A stretch of DNA of 36,476 nt from Oscillospiraceae bacterium (GTDB lineage: Bacteria; Bacillota; Clostridia; Oscillospirales; Acutalibacteraceae). The stretch is from assembly GCA_009779495.1 (NCBI GenBank), contig WRED01000019.1, forward strand, positions 1-36,476. The letters run 5' to 3'. Both the position numbers and the translations under genes were made by a program. Below the pieces are notes generated by a model. It was not told the origin of the DNA and searched no databases. It worked only from the letters and a program-made list of their open reading frames with translations. Of this stretch, positions 18,525-26,071 are shown piece after piece (position 1 is the stretch's first letter; every line of letters begins with the position of its first letter).

Positions 18525-19811
18525 ATGGCATTTGAAATTGAAAATAATTTTGAGAGCACGGTGCAGATCAAGGTCATAGGTGTCGGCGGCGGGGGCGGAA
18601 ACGCGGTCAACCGAATGATCGAGTCCGGCGTTTTGGGCGCGGAATTTATTGCCGTCAATACGGACAAGCAGATCCTGACGCATTCGAAAGCGACACATAA
18701 AATCCAGATCGGCGAAAAGGCTACCCGCGGACAGGGCGCCGGCGGAAAACCCGAGGTCGGCGCGAAAGCCGCCGAGGAGAGCAAGGAGCTTTTGGCCGAC
18801 GTGCTCAAGGGTACTGACATGGTGTTTATCACTGCCGGCATGGGCGGCGGAACCGGGACGGGCGCCGCGCCGGTTATTGCGCAAATCGCCAAGGATATGG
18901 GCGTACTCACCATCGGGGTCGTGACAAAGCCCTTTAAGTTTGAGGGCAGGATACGCTTTGTTCAGGCTCAGTCCGGTATCGCGCGTCTGGCAGAGCATGT
19001 GGACAGCCTTATCGTGATACCCAACGACCGTCTGCGCCTGATCACCGAGCAGCGCATGAGCCTGGCTCAGGCTTTCGCGATGGCGGATGAGGTGTTGCTC
19101 CAGGGAGTCAAGAGCATATCGGAGCTGATCAAGGTGCCGGGCTTCATCAACCTGGATTTCGCCGACGTGACAAGTGTGATGAAGGATGCCGGCTACGCGC
19201 ATATGGGCGTAGGGAAAGCGACGGGCAAGGAAAAATCAGCCCTGGCGGCCAACGCGGCCATATCAAGCCCGCTGCTTGAGACGTCGATCTCCGGCGCGAA
19301 AGGCGTCATCATCAGCATTACGTCCTCCGAGGATATTGACCTTGAGGATGTGGAAAGCGCCGCCGAGATTATCACGGGCCAGGCTCACCCCGACGCGAAT
19401 ATTACATGGGGAGTCGCGTTCGATCCGAACCTGAACGACGAAATGGTGATCACCGTCGTCGCGACCGGCTTTGCCACGGATAGAACGGGGAGCGACGCTA
19501 TGCCGGTAATGCCGCAGGACGCGTCCAGCGCGGTCAGCAATTTCGTGACGCAGGTACAGCAGGCGACAATGGAGGATATAAGCAGCTCCAGCGCAACCGA
19601 TCCCATACCCGTGCCGTCTGTCGGGCCTATGTCTCCGCCTCCGATCGAGCCTATGCCGCCGGTGAAGAAAAGCTCATCCTCCTCTGTCACGCCGAAAAAG
19701 AGCGGTTCGAATCAGAGCGGCGGCAGTGGCGGCAACAGCAGCGGCGATTCGCTTGACGACGATGACTTTTATGTTTTCCTCAACGATATTATAAAGGACA
19801 AGGGTAAGTAA
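18525..19811 (+). CDS. ftsZ: Cell division GTPase FtsZ
   Basis: 428 residues. The tubulin signature [10 protein letters not shown] (about residues 107-116) and the N-terminal [13 protein letters not shown] are present. The globular domain runs to about 320, followed by a Pro/Ser/Gly-rich linker. The extreme C-terminus [18 protein letters not shown] keeps only an echo of the usual (D/E)IPxFLR peptide that binds FtsA, SepF and other partners. FtsZ forms the cytokinetic ring. AAAGGGTGGA precedes the ATG by 8 nt. ftsA is not beside it. Confidence 0.98.
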   Translation: MAFEIENNFESTVQIKVIGVGGGGGNAVNRMIESGVLGAEFIAVNTDKQILTHSKATHKIQIGEKATRGQGAGGKPEVGAKAAEESKELLADVLKGTDMVFITAGMGGGTGTGAAPVIAQIAKDMGVLTIGVVTKPFKFEGRIRFVQAQSGIARLAEHVDSLIVIPNDRLRLITEQRMSLAQAFAMADEVLLQGVKSISELIKVPGFINLDFADVTSVMKDAGYAHMGVGKATGKEKSALAANAAISSPLLETSISGAKGVIISITSSEDIDLEDVESAAEIITGQAHPDANITWGVAFDPNLNDEMVITVVATGFATDRTGSDAMPVMPQDASSAVSNFVTQVQQATMEDISSSSATDPIPVPSVGPMSPPPIEPMPPVKKSSSSSVTPKKSGSNQSGGSGGNSSGDSLDDDDFYVFLNDIIKDKGK

Positions 19812-19831
19812 TTTCTCTATGAGAATAAATT

Positions 19832-19873
19832 AACCACTGATTAAATCGGTTAACGCCGTCTTAATCAGTGGTT
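19832..19873. terminator. Hairpin terminator after ftsZ, possibly bidirectional
   Basis: A perfect 13-bp stem (19832-19844 with 19861-19873) with a 16-nt loop lies between the convergent ends of ftsZ and the minus-strand pair. The T-tract is weak on either side, so efficiency is uncertain. Confidence 0.65.
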
Positions 19874-19876
19874 TGA

Positions 19877-20025
19877 CTATATTTCAAGCCTTTCGGCCGC
19901 TTCTCGCTGTGGCTTAACCATCAGCGTATTGTACACATGATAGATCACAAACCCTGGCTTCGCGCCGGGCGGTTTTTTCAGTTTTTTTGCCGCCGTGTAG
20001 TCCACCGCGACCTGTCACTAATCCC
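19877..20025 (-). pseudogene. Remnant of a second rqcH 3' end
   Basis: In the minus-strand frame ending in TAG at 19877-19879 this reads as 45 codons of an RqcH C-terminus; 40 of 45 residues match the intact rqcH ending at 24311. Nucleotide identity is about 88% from 19877 to about 20025. Upstream in the same frame there is TGA and then TAG (20015-20020), so it is cut off. Most differences from the intact copy are silent, so it was under protein-level selection before it was broken. It is probably a leftover of an allele or paralogue. Confidence 0.85.
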
Positions 20026-20798
20026 TGGTTCCTAACACCTGATTCCTGCGTGCAGCGCATCTCTGTCATATGCTCCCAATATCGCTTCTGCATATGCGAC
20101 ATGCGGCACCTCGGATTTTCCCGTTCCTCGATAGCCACGGTGTTGTAAAACAGCCGCCAAAGCTCGCGGAAGCGCTCCTCGTCGTCCTCTGTTTCCGGCT
20201 CCTCAAAATCCTCCACGGGAATAATGTCCGACTCGCCCGAGCTGTAGATCAGCGCCGCTTTGTGCGCCTTGTCGTAGATCAGGAACGCTTCGTTTCGGTA
20301 GCGGTTGCAGAAATACTCGCGCAGAAGCGGCAGGACGAAATTCTTCGGCTCGATGATGGATGTCATGGCGCTCCCGTTCACGGAAAACCGCACGAAGCCC
20401 TTGAGCTGATGCGCTTCCCGCGTTAGATGCGACACCGCTTCACGCACTTTTTTGATCGTGTCGTCCGTGATCATGAGGTGCGTTTTCGCGCCGTATGTCA
20501 GGCATATTTGCGCATACAGAAGAAAAGTGATGCCTTTTTCCTGACAGCAGGTCAGATAAAACAGCCTGCCCGTTTCGGCCGCCTCCGTCCGGGCGGCTTT
20601 TATGATGCCGCGCTCGACGCGTCCGGCTTTTGTTTCATCCGTGGAGACATAGCGGCGCTCATAAAAAGTCAGCTGCTCGTCAAGCTCGGGTACGACGTCC
20701 CGGGGCGTTTCTTTTCGCGCGTAGCTTTCAAATACGCAGCACAAAAGTCCCTCATAGGAGCCGTCGAACACATATACTACATCTGCCCGCTCAAACAT
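19914..20798 (-). CDS. TIGR03915-type partner of the radical SAM DNA repair protein, with an acquired C-terminal tail
   Basis: 294 residues. Residues 1-247 have the expected features of the family: YVFDGSYEGLLCCVFESY at the N-terminus and NTVAIEERENPRC with KRYWEHM near residue 240. This family is found next to the radical SAM gene upstream, with which it overlaps by 22 bp, so the two are surely co-translated. Its biochemical role is not established; a part in DNA modification or repair has been proposed for the pair. The last 47 or so residues are not family sequence: they come from a degenerate repeat followed by an out-of-frame reading of the rqcH remnant, ending at TAA 19914-19916. Confidence 0.85.
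   Translation of the reverse strand: MFERADVVYVFDGSYEGLLCCVFESYARKETPRDVVPELDEQLTFYERRYVSTDETKAGRVERGIIKAARTEAAETGRLFYLTCCQEKGITFLLYAQICLTYGAKTHLMITDDTIKKVREAVSHLTREAHQLKGFVRFSVNGSAMTSIIEPKNFVLPLLREYFCNRYRNEAFLIYDKAHKAALIYSSGESDIIPVEDFEEPETEDDEERFRELWRLFYNTVAIEERENPRCRMSHMQKRYWEHMTEMRCTQESGVRNQGLVTGRGGLHGGKKTEKTARREARVCDLSCVQYADG
20018..20050. repeat. Degenerate heptamer repeat at the join of the TIGR03915-type gene and the rqcH remnant
   Basis: On the minus strand it reads CAGGAATCAGGTGTTAGGAA and continues with CAGGGATTAG, matching the runs found at the murG and folE stops. It lies where the family's normal C-terminus would end, exactly between the native gene and the remnant. Confidence 0.6.
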
Positions 20799-22081
20799 TT
20801 CACCACGTCCCCCCTCGTAATCGTATTGTCGAACAGGCTCATCTGTACGTTTTGCTCCCTCATGAGCTGCTCCTGCCGGTTCTCCGAAATCAGCGAACGC
20901 ATGACGCTGTCCGGCGTGATCTTCAGCCCCTCGGCCATTCTGCCGTCACAGGTGATGAAGTATTGCGCCCGCTTTAATACGACGCCGATCTTTTTAAGCG
21001 CCGTAAAGTCCAGCTTCGACACCCGCCGCGCCGTCAATATGCGCTCCGTGTTTTTCAGCCCGATGCCCGGCACGCGCAGCAGCAGCTCCTTCGGCGCGCG
21101 GTTGACCTCAAGGGGAAAAATGTCCATGTGATTCACGGCCCAGTTGCACTTAGGGTCGATGTACGGATTGAAATTTTGATGCTCCTGATCAAGCAGCTCA
21201 GACGCGTCAAAGCCATAAAAGCGCAGGAGCCAGTCGGCCTGGTAGAGCCTGTGCTCGCGCAGCAGCGGCGGCTTGGTGTCGACGGACGGCAGCGCGGGAT
21301 TGTCGGACACGGGGATGTACGCCGAGTAGAACACACGCTTCAGCCCGTATTTTTTGTAAAGAGCCGCCGACAGATTGATGATGGTATAGTCGGTTTCCGG
21401 CGTCGCGCCGACGATCATCTGCGTGCTCTGGCCGGCGGGCGCGAACTTTTGCGCGTGGTTGTAAACGACCATGTCCTGCCGGTTTTCCGCGATGCGCTCG
21501 GTCAACAGCCCCATCGGACGCAAAATGGATGCCTTGGACTTGTCCGGCGCGAGCCGCTCAAGGCTCTGCCGGGACGGCAGCTCGATGTTGACGCTCATGC
21601 GGTCGGCCAGATAGCCGAGGCGCGTCAGCAGCGCGCTGTCCGCGCCGGGGATCGCTTTTGCGTGGATGTAGCCCTGAAAGCGGTACTCCGTGCGCAATAT
21701 ACGCAGAACCTCAATCATCCTTTCGCAGGTGTAATCGGGGTTTTTTACCACGGCGGAGCTTAGGAACAGCCCCTCAATGTAGTTGCGCCTGTAGAAATTC
21801 ACAGTGAGGTCGGCCAGCTCGCGCGGCGTGAAAGACGTCCGCTTGATGTCGTTGGACGAACGGTTCACGCAATATTTGCAGTCGTAGACGCAGGCGTTTG
21901 ACATCAGCACCTTGAGCAGGGAGATGCAGCGCCCGTCGGCGGAAAAGCTGTGGCAGATGCCGCAGCCCTCCGCGTTGCCGATGCCCGCGCCCGTGCCCTT
22001 GCGGTCTACGCCGCTGCTGGTGCAGGCGACGTCGTATTTGGCCGAATTGGTCAGCAGCTGAAGCTTATCAAAAACATCCAT
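20777..22081 (-). CDS. Radical SAM protein with C-terminal helix-hairpin-helix, putative DNA modification/repair (TIGR03916-type)
   Basis: 434 residues. The [4Fe-4S] motif is C64-x3-C68-x2-C71 (CVYDCKYC). Extra cysteines C20, C40 and C43 (GCGICHS) precede it and may hold another metal site. The C-terminal half contains a helix-hairpin-helix, LLLRVPGIGLKNTERIL, typical of DNA-binding proteins. These features match the family annotated as a putative DNA modification or repair radical SAM protein; substrate and reaction are unknown. The ATG at 22081 is preceded by AAGGGTGGA. A promoter with an SOS-like box lies just upstream. Confidence 0.9.
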   Translation of the reverse strand: MDVFDKLQLLTNSAKYDVACTSSGVDRKGTGAGIGNAEGCGICHSFSADGRCISLLKVLMSNACVYDCKYCVNRSSNDIKRTSFTPRELADLTVNFYRRNYIEGLFLSSAVVKNPDYTCERMIEVLRILRTEYRFQGYIHAKAIPGADSALLTRLGYLADRMSVNIELPSRQSLERLAPDKSKASILRPMGLLTERIAENRQDMVVYNHAQKFAPAGQSTQMIVGATPETDYTIINLSAALYKKYGLKRVFYSAYIPVSDNPALPSVDTKPPLLREHRLYQADWLLRFYGFDASELLDQEHQNFNPYIDPKCNWAVNHMDIFPLEVNRAPKELLLRVPGIGLKNTERILTARRVSKLDFTALKKIGVVLKRAQYFITCDGRMAEGLKITPDSVMRSLISENRQEQLMREQNVQMSLFDNTITRGDVVKCLSGQM

Positions 22082-22098
22082 GATTTAATCCACCCTTA

Positions 22099-22146
22099 AA
22101 ACAAATGTTCAAAACTACTATAGCACAAAACGTTTGTTTTAGTCAA
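22099..22146 (-). promoter_or_regulatory. Promoter of the radical SAM pair with LexA/SOS-like box
   Basis: On the minus strand TTGACT (22146-22141) and TATAGT (22122-22117) are 18 bp apart with an extended -10 TGC. GAACATTTGTTT (22110-22099) follows at the transcript start; it matches the Gram-positive LexA pattern GAAC-N4-GTTC at all but the last base. A weaker AAAC-N4-GTTT lies in the spacer. LexA control is an inference from these matches. Confidence 0.6.
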
Positions 22147-22165
22147 GTGTTTTTTGAAAAAATTT

Positions 22166-22354
22166 TTATGGGATGTTTTGGGCATTCCTTGTCATCACAA
22201 AAGGTACACGCTTTCCGATCGTTTTCCTCCATACAACACAAATAATAATTACATCATCGCAGCAACATTCAATATTTTTCTGTTCGCCATTGCCAAGACA
22301 GTCTTTACCCAAATTTCCGGGGGTTAATTGAATCCCCGTAATATCAATAATCAT
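22166..22354 (-). CDS. Small Cys-rich protein, function unknown
   Basis: 62 residues. The N-terminus MIIDITGIQLTPGN and the segment CLGNGEQKNIECCCDDV, with three adjacent cysteines, look like a structured small protein rather than chance translation. CAGGTG lies 6 nt before the ATG. Cysteine clustering could mean metal binding or disulfides, but I do not recognise a described function. The base composition is AT-rich, unlike the flanking core genes. An attenuator-like set of hairpins lies directly upstream. Confidence 0.5.
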   Translation of the reverse strand: MIIDITGIQLTPGNLGKDCLGNGEQKNIECCCDDVIIICVVWRKTIGKRVPFVMTRNAQNIP

Positions 22355-22373
22355 TTATACACCTGAAATCCTC

Positions 22374-22428
22374 AAAAAATACTGCGAATATCGTAGTATT
22401 TTTTTGTTATACCCCGATGTTCGCAGTA
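22374..22428. promoter_or_regulatory. Mutually exclusive hairpins (terminator-like and alternative pairing)
   Basis: Bases 22374-22387 pair with 22391-22404 (14 bp with one G-T pair, loop ATA) and run into T's. The segment 22380-22393 can instead pair with 22415-22428 (13 of 14). Read on the minus strand, this lies just before the small Cys-rich ORF and has the order expected of a transcription attenuator. It could equally be a palindromic repeat. Confidence 0.45.
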
Positions 22429-22543
22429 AATTAAATCCTTCTTTTGTTTAAATTTTATGGGCTTTTTGGGAAACGGCAACTAACACTATAGGAACTACTA
22501 AGGCCACACCATCGTTATTCCTCCCCTCTTTTTTATTTACTTT

Positions 22544-22580
22544 AACATTGACATATCGAACCATTCGATATGTCAATGTT
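22544..22580. promoter_or_regulatory. Perfect 17-bp palindrome upstream of the XRE genes, probable operator
   Basis: The arms 22544-22560 and 22564-22580 are perfect inverted repeats with a 3-nt centre. A possible extended -10, TGC followed by GATAAT (22590-22595), follows directly. A palindrome in this position fits autoregulation by the downstream HTH protein; a hairpin terminator role is less likely because no T-run follows. Confidence 0.5.
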
Positions 22581-22617
22581 GATTTGTGCGATAATTTCCC
22601 CGATAGGGGGGTTTTTT

Positions 22618-22824
22618 ATGCTTGGAAAACGGATTAAGCAAATGCGTGTTGGTGCCGGATTCAATCAAATAACACTTGCGAAGAAGTTAGGTATAGCCCA
22701 AAACACTCTAAGCGGTTATGAAACTGACTCAAGTATGCCTAATTTTGATATGGTGGAAAGAATTGCAACGTTGTGTGAATTTGATATTGTTTTCATAGAT
22801 AAAAACAGCATGGAAACAATTTGA
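22618..22824 (+). CDS. Small XRE-family HTH regulator
   Basis: 68 residues, nearly all helix-turn-helix: GKRIKQMRVGAGFNQITLAK, then LGIAQNTLSGYET as the recognition region. Cro/C1-type proteins of this size bind operator palindromes, and one lies 38 bp upstream. I chose ATG 22618 with GGGGGG upstream rather than the ATG at 22570, which lies in the palindrome region. The composition is AT-rich compared with the core genes, suggesting acquisition by transfer. The second HTH gene follows after 18 nt. Confidence 0.8.
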   Translation: MLGKRIKQMRVGAGFNQITLAKKLGIAQNTLSGYETDSSMPNFDMVERIATLCEFDIVFIDKNSMETI

Positions 22825-22842
22825 TTTTAAGGAGTCAGGGAT

Positions 22843-23100
22843 ATGAAGCCGCGCGGCAGAAAACCAGGCGACAAAAATATAATCGGGGCAAAAGTATTGG
22901 CATACCGAATAGCAAACGATGTGAAGCAAAAGGATTTTTTAGCGCGGCTTCAAGTTTTAGGACTGGATGTGAGCGCTACGAGCTTGTCAAGACTGGAATG
23001 GCAGGAACGGCTCGTACAAGACCGCGAAATTGTGATCATTGCAAAAGCGATGAAAACCAATCCGAATGAATTGTTGGATTGGAAAGATCTTTCATTATAA
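22843..23100 (+). CDS. Second small XRE-family HTH regulator
   Basis: 85 residues. A basic N-terminus (MKPRGRKPGDKN) precedes an HTH with DVKQKDFLARLQ and VSATSLSRLEW. AAGGAG lies about 9 nt before the ATG. It follows the first XRE gene by 18 nt, so they are likely co-transcribed. Paired small HTH genes are often remnants of phage, toxin-antitoxin or conjugative modules, but no partner is visible here. Confidence 0.75.
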   Translation: MKPRGRKPGDKNIIGAKVLAYRIANDVKQKDFLARLQVLGLDVSATSLSRLEWQERLVQDREIVIIAKAMKTNPNELLDWKDLSL

Positions 23101-23102
23101 AA

Positions 23103-23130
23103 TAAAAAAGGGCGGGGATGAATCCCGCCC
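23103..23130 (-). terminator. Rho-independent terminator, minus strand (distal)
   Basis: GGGCGGG (23110-23116) pairs with CCCGCCC (23124-23130) around a 7-nt loop; on the minus strand the stem runs into T6. It is a second stop for the metallophosphoesterase transcript. Confidence 0.75.
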
Positions 23131-23208
23131 CGGCTTGTCAAAGAAACGGTTCTTTTGCTTTGGTGCGTGGAGCAAGGCGGAAAGAAATTCTTTTATGAAA
23201 CACATTTG

Positions 23209-23240
23209 AAAACGCGGAACGATATGTTGTCGTTCCGCGT
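23209..23240 (-). terminator. Terminator of the metK-prmA-rqcH-phosphoesterase unit
   Basis: A perfect 11-bp stem (23212-23222 with 23230-23240) with a 7-nt loop lies 20 nt past the phosphoesterase stop. On the minus strand it is followed by T4. Confidence 0.7.
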
Positions 23241-23259
23241 CTGCTGTTTTTTGCAAGAT

Positions 23260-24294
23260 TTAGAATACGATTTCCGTAAACGTATATATCTCTTGCGCAG
23301 CTGTGCCGTTTGTGTCGATGTTGATAAGTGCCGCACCGGGTTTGTTCGTCGCCTGATAGCCCGACGCTCTTGTAAGATGATAATACGTACTTTCATAGAG
23401 ACTGCACCAGTTGACGCTTGGGTGATAGTGCCCGACGGAAACAAGCGTCACAATGCCGGAGCCCCGCAGGGCCTCGTCGATGGGCGTATTTTCCGGGACG
23501 CCGTTATTGTCAAGATCGGCGGGGATTTTCCCGTAGCCTGCTTTGTACGCGGAGCCGCTTGCGCCTGCGTCGCAAAAAGCGGGTGTGTTCGCGTGGTAAA
23601 ATACGCTGACCTTAGCGCCGGGAGCCACGGCCTTGATTTCGCTTAATGTCCGCGCGGCCCATTCAACCTGATCGGGCTGAAAAGCACGGTGCCTGCCGGT
23701 TTCGTCACGCATACCCGAGTCAGTCAGCAGGAGCGAATGCACGGTTTCTCCGCCGCTTTTTATACTCAGGGTATAATTTGCCGCGCCGCTCAAATCCGGG
23801 ACATCGGACAGCAGGCAGTAGCCATATTCCGCAAGGCAAGCCGCGATATCGTCTGCCGAGCCTTTGAATTCGCCGTCGTTGTTGCCCGGAATGTATGCCC
23901 AATATTGCTCCAATTCCTCAAAAAGAAAGGCAAGCTTCGCAATGGCGCTGTACTTATTATAAAAAATGTTGTCGTTGTATCCGTCGAAGATATCGCCTGT
24001 CGCAATGACCAGATCGGGCTTAAGCGCGATAATTTGCTCTTTAATCGCGAACAGCGTTTTGGTATCCTTGTACCAAATGCCGTTGAAAAAATGTGTGTCG
24101 GTAATTTGCAGAACAGTGAATATCCCGTCAGCGCCGACCTCAAAATCGGGCAGATCTCTGTCATCAACGGAAATCAGATCCGACCGGCCAGTGATGTCAC
24201 CTTTGTTCAAAATGTCGTTTAAGGAAGATGACGGAAAAAATCCGATCACGGATACAAACATTGCCAGTAACACCGAGAAAAATCTTTTTAACAT
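23260..24294 (-). CDS. Secreted or membrane-anchored metallophosphoesterase
   Basis: 344 residues with an N-terminal hydrophobic signal segment (about 4-20). The calcineurin-like motifs are in order: D66-T-H68, G100-D101-I-F-D104, G137-N-N-D140, FYHANTPAF and GHYHPS. The third motif has Asn in place of the usual His of GNHD, which may alter activity. It is probably extracytoplasmic; the substrate is unknown. I chose ATG 24294 with AGGGGG 8 nt upstream, rather than the TTG at 24300. It begins 16 nt after the rqcH stop. Confidence 0.85.
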   Translation of the reverse strand: MLKRFFSVLLAMFVSVIGFFPSSSLNDILNKGDITGRSDLISVDDRDLPDFEVGADGIFTVLQITDTHFFNGIWYKDTKTLFAIKEQIIALKPDLVIATGDIFDGYNDNIFYNKYSAIAKLAFLFEELEQYWAYIPGNNDGEFKGSADDIAACLAEYGYCLLSDVPDLSGAANYTLSIKSGGETVHSLLLTDSGMRDETGRHRAFQPDQVEWAARTLSEIKAVAPGAKVSVFYHANTPAFCDAGASGSAYKAGYGKIPADLDNNGVPENTPIDEALRGSGIVTLVSVGHYHPSVNWCSLYESTYYHLTRASGYQATNKPGAALINIDTNGTAAQEIYTFTEIVF

Positions 24295-24310
24295 TTTCAA
24301 TGCCCCCTGT

Positions 24311-26062
24311 TTATTTTATTTCAAGCCTTTCGACTGCTTCCCTCTCCGGCTTAACCGTCAGCGTACGATACACATGATAGATCACAAACCCCGGCTTCGC
24401 GCCGGGCGGTTTTTTCAGGTTCTTCGCCGCCGTGTAGTCCACCGCGACCTGCCCCGAATCCCGCGCCTTGCTGTGATACGCCGCGACGACCGCCGCCTGC
24501 TCTATCGTCGAGTCCGGGATATCTCTGCCCTCCGCCGCTATGATGACGTGAGAGCCGGGTATCTTCTGCGTGTGGAGCCATATGTCGCGCCCGCCCGCCG
24601 TTTTCAGCGAAAGCTGGTCGTTCTGGACGTTGTTTCGCCCGACATAGATCGCGAAGCCGTCTGACGAACGGTACATCAGCGGCGGAAGCTTTTTGGGCTT
24701 TTTCTGCTCGCGTCTACGATGATGCTTGAGATATCCGGCGCTTTCAAGTTCATCCCGAAGCTCTGAAAGCTCGGCCTGTGACGACGCCCGGTGCAGCAGG
24801 TCGGACACCGTCTCGAGATACAGCAACTCCTGTTCGCCGCTTTTGATCAGTTCCGTGAGCATACCCTCAGCCGTCTTTGCCTTTCTGTACTCCTTGTAAT
24901 ATTTTTGCGCGTTGGCTGACGGCGAAAGCGACGGATCGGCGGCTACGCGCAAGGTCGTGCACTCGTTATAGTAATTTTCCAAATCGTAAAAAAACGTGCC
25001 TTTTCGCAGAACTCCCAGATTCGCGTTGATAAGCTCCGCCTTGATCCGCAGGTTCTCCCGGTCGGCGCAGGCGAGCAGCTCCTCGCGTTGGAGGGCGATT
25101 TTTTTGGTGACTCTCGCCACCGCGTTAGTCACCGCCCGGAGCATGTCGGAGCCGCGCTGCTTCGTGCGGTCGAGCCTGTCGCGCTCAAAATAGAAGTCGT
25201 CGAGCAGCCGTGAAAACGACTCGGATTCCCGCGGCGTCAGCGAAAAGCCGTACTGCGTAATGTCGGTAAAGGAGAAGTCGCGGGGCTTGCCGTCCGGGTC
25301 CCTGAGCATGAGAGGCGACCCGATCCCGGCCCCGATCATCGCGGACAGGCCGTCAAGCTCGGCGCGGAGGCGGCTTCGCCAGAAGTCCGACAGCTCACGG
25401 ACAAGCATGTCGCCGCCGCATCTTGACGCGATTTCACGGCAGATAAGCGGCGACGCGCCTTCCAAAACGGAAAGCAGCGCGGCGGACAGCGCCTTGTCGG
25501 GACAGGCCGAGACAGCGTCCATCGCTTCATCGGCAGCGGACTCTGCGAGGCTTATTTTATCCTGCGCCGGCGGCATGACGTAGGGCAAGCCGGGTTCGAC
25601 CTGCCTGTATGACGATTGTGTTACGCCCACGCGCTTGACCGCGTCCACGATCAGGCCGCCGCCGTCAATCAGGATAATGTTGCTGTGCTTGGACATGATT
25701 TCAACGCACAGCCGCAACTTGACCCGGTCGCCGATCTCGTTCGCGGCGTCAAAGTCGATGAAAACAGTGCGGTCAAGCCCGGCCTGAGTAAGCCCCGTGA
25801 TGGTCGCGCCGCCCAGCCGCTTGCGCAGAAGCATGCAGAGCATGGGCGGGCTCGCGGGATTTTCCGGGGCGCGGCCGGTGAGGTGCAGGCGCGGGCTGTT
25901 CGCCGACGAGGACAGCAGGAGCTTATACCCGCCGCTTCGGGCGCGCAAAACCAGCACCAGCTCGTCTTTTGACGGCTGATGCACCTTTTCGACGCGGCTG
26001 CCGATGAGCGCGGGCGCCAGTTCATTTTTCAAAAAGTGAAGAAAAATTCCGTCTAATGGCAT
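24311..26062 (-). CDS. rqcH: Ribosome quality control protein RqcH (NFACT/FbpA family)
   Basis: 583 residues with the complete NFACT layout: N-terminal NFACT-N (about 1-200), a central coiled-coil region (about 270-430) and a C-terminal NFACT-R domain containing RDIWLHTQKIPGSHVII and KPPGAKPGFVIYHVY. RqcH binds stalled 50S-peptidyl-tRNA complexes and recruits alanyl-tRNA to add poly-alanine tails that mark the peptide for degradation. The gene lies 9 nt downstream of the prmA fusion. A broken copy of its last 45 codons sits at 19877-20025. Confidence 0.95.
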   Translation of the reverse strand: MPLDGIFLHFLKNELAPALIGSRVEKVHQPSKDELVLVLRARSGGYKLLLSSSANSPRLHLTGRAPENPASPPMLCMLLRKRLGGATITGLTQAGLDRTVFIDFDAANEIGDRVKLRLCVEIMSKHSNIILIDGGGLIVDAVKRVGVTQSSYRQVEPGLPYVMPPAQDKISLAESAADEAMDAVSACPDKALSAALLSVLEGASPLICREIASRCGGDMLVRELSDFWRSRLRAELDGLSAMIGAGIGSPLMLRDPDGKPRDFSFTDITQYGFSLTPRESESFSRLLDDFYFERDRLDRTKQRGSDMLRAVTNAVARVTKKIALQREELLACADRENLRIKAELINANLGVLRKGTFFYDLENYYNECTTLRVAADPSLSPSANAQKYYKEYRKAKTAEGMLTELIKSGEQELLYLETVSDLLHRASSQAELSELRDELESAGYLKHHRRREQKKPKKLPPLMYRSSDGFAIYVGRNNVQNDQLSLKTAGGRDIWLHTQKIPGSHVIIAAEGRDIPDSTIEQAAVVAAYHSKARDSGQVAVDYTAAKNLKKPPGAKPGFVIYHVYRTLTVKPEREAVERLEIK

Positions 26063-26071
26063 GTAAAACCT

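Noticed and set aside
24351-24581. 76-codon minus-strand frame in the 3' part of rqcH
   Set aside because: It is a shifted reading of rqcH; it only matters because the same shifted reading forms the tail of the protein at 19914-20798.
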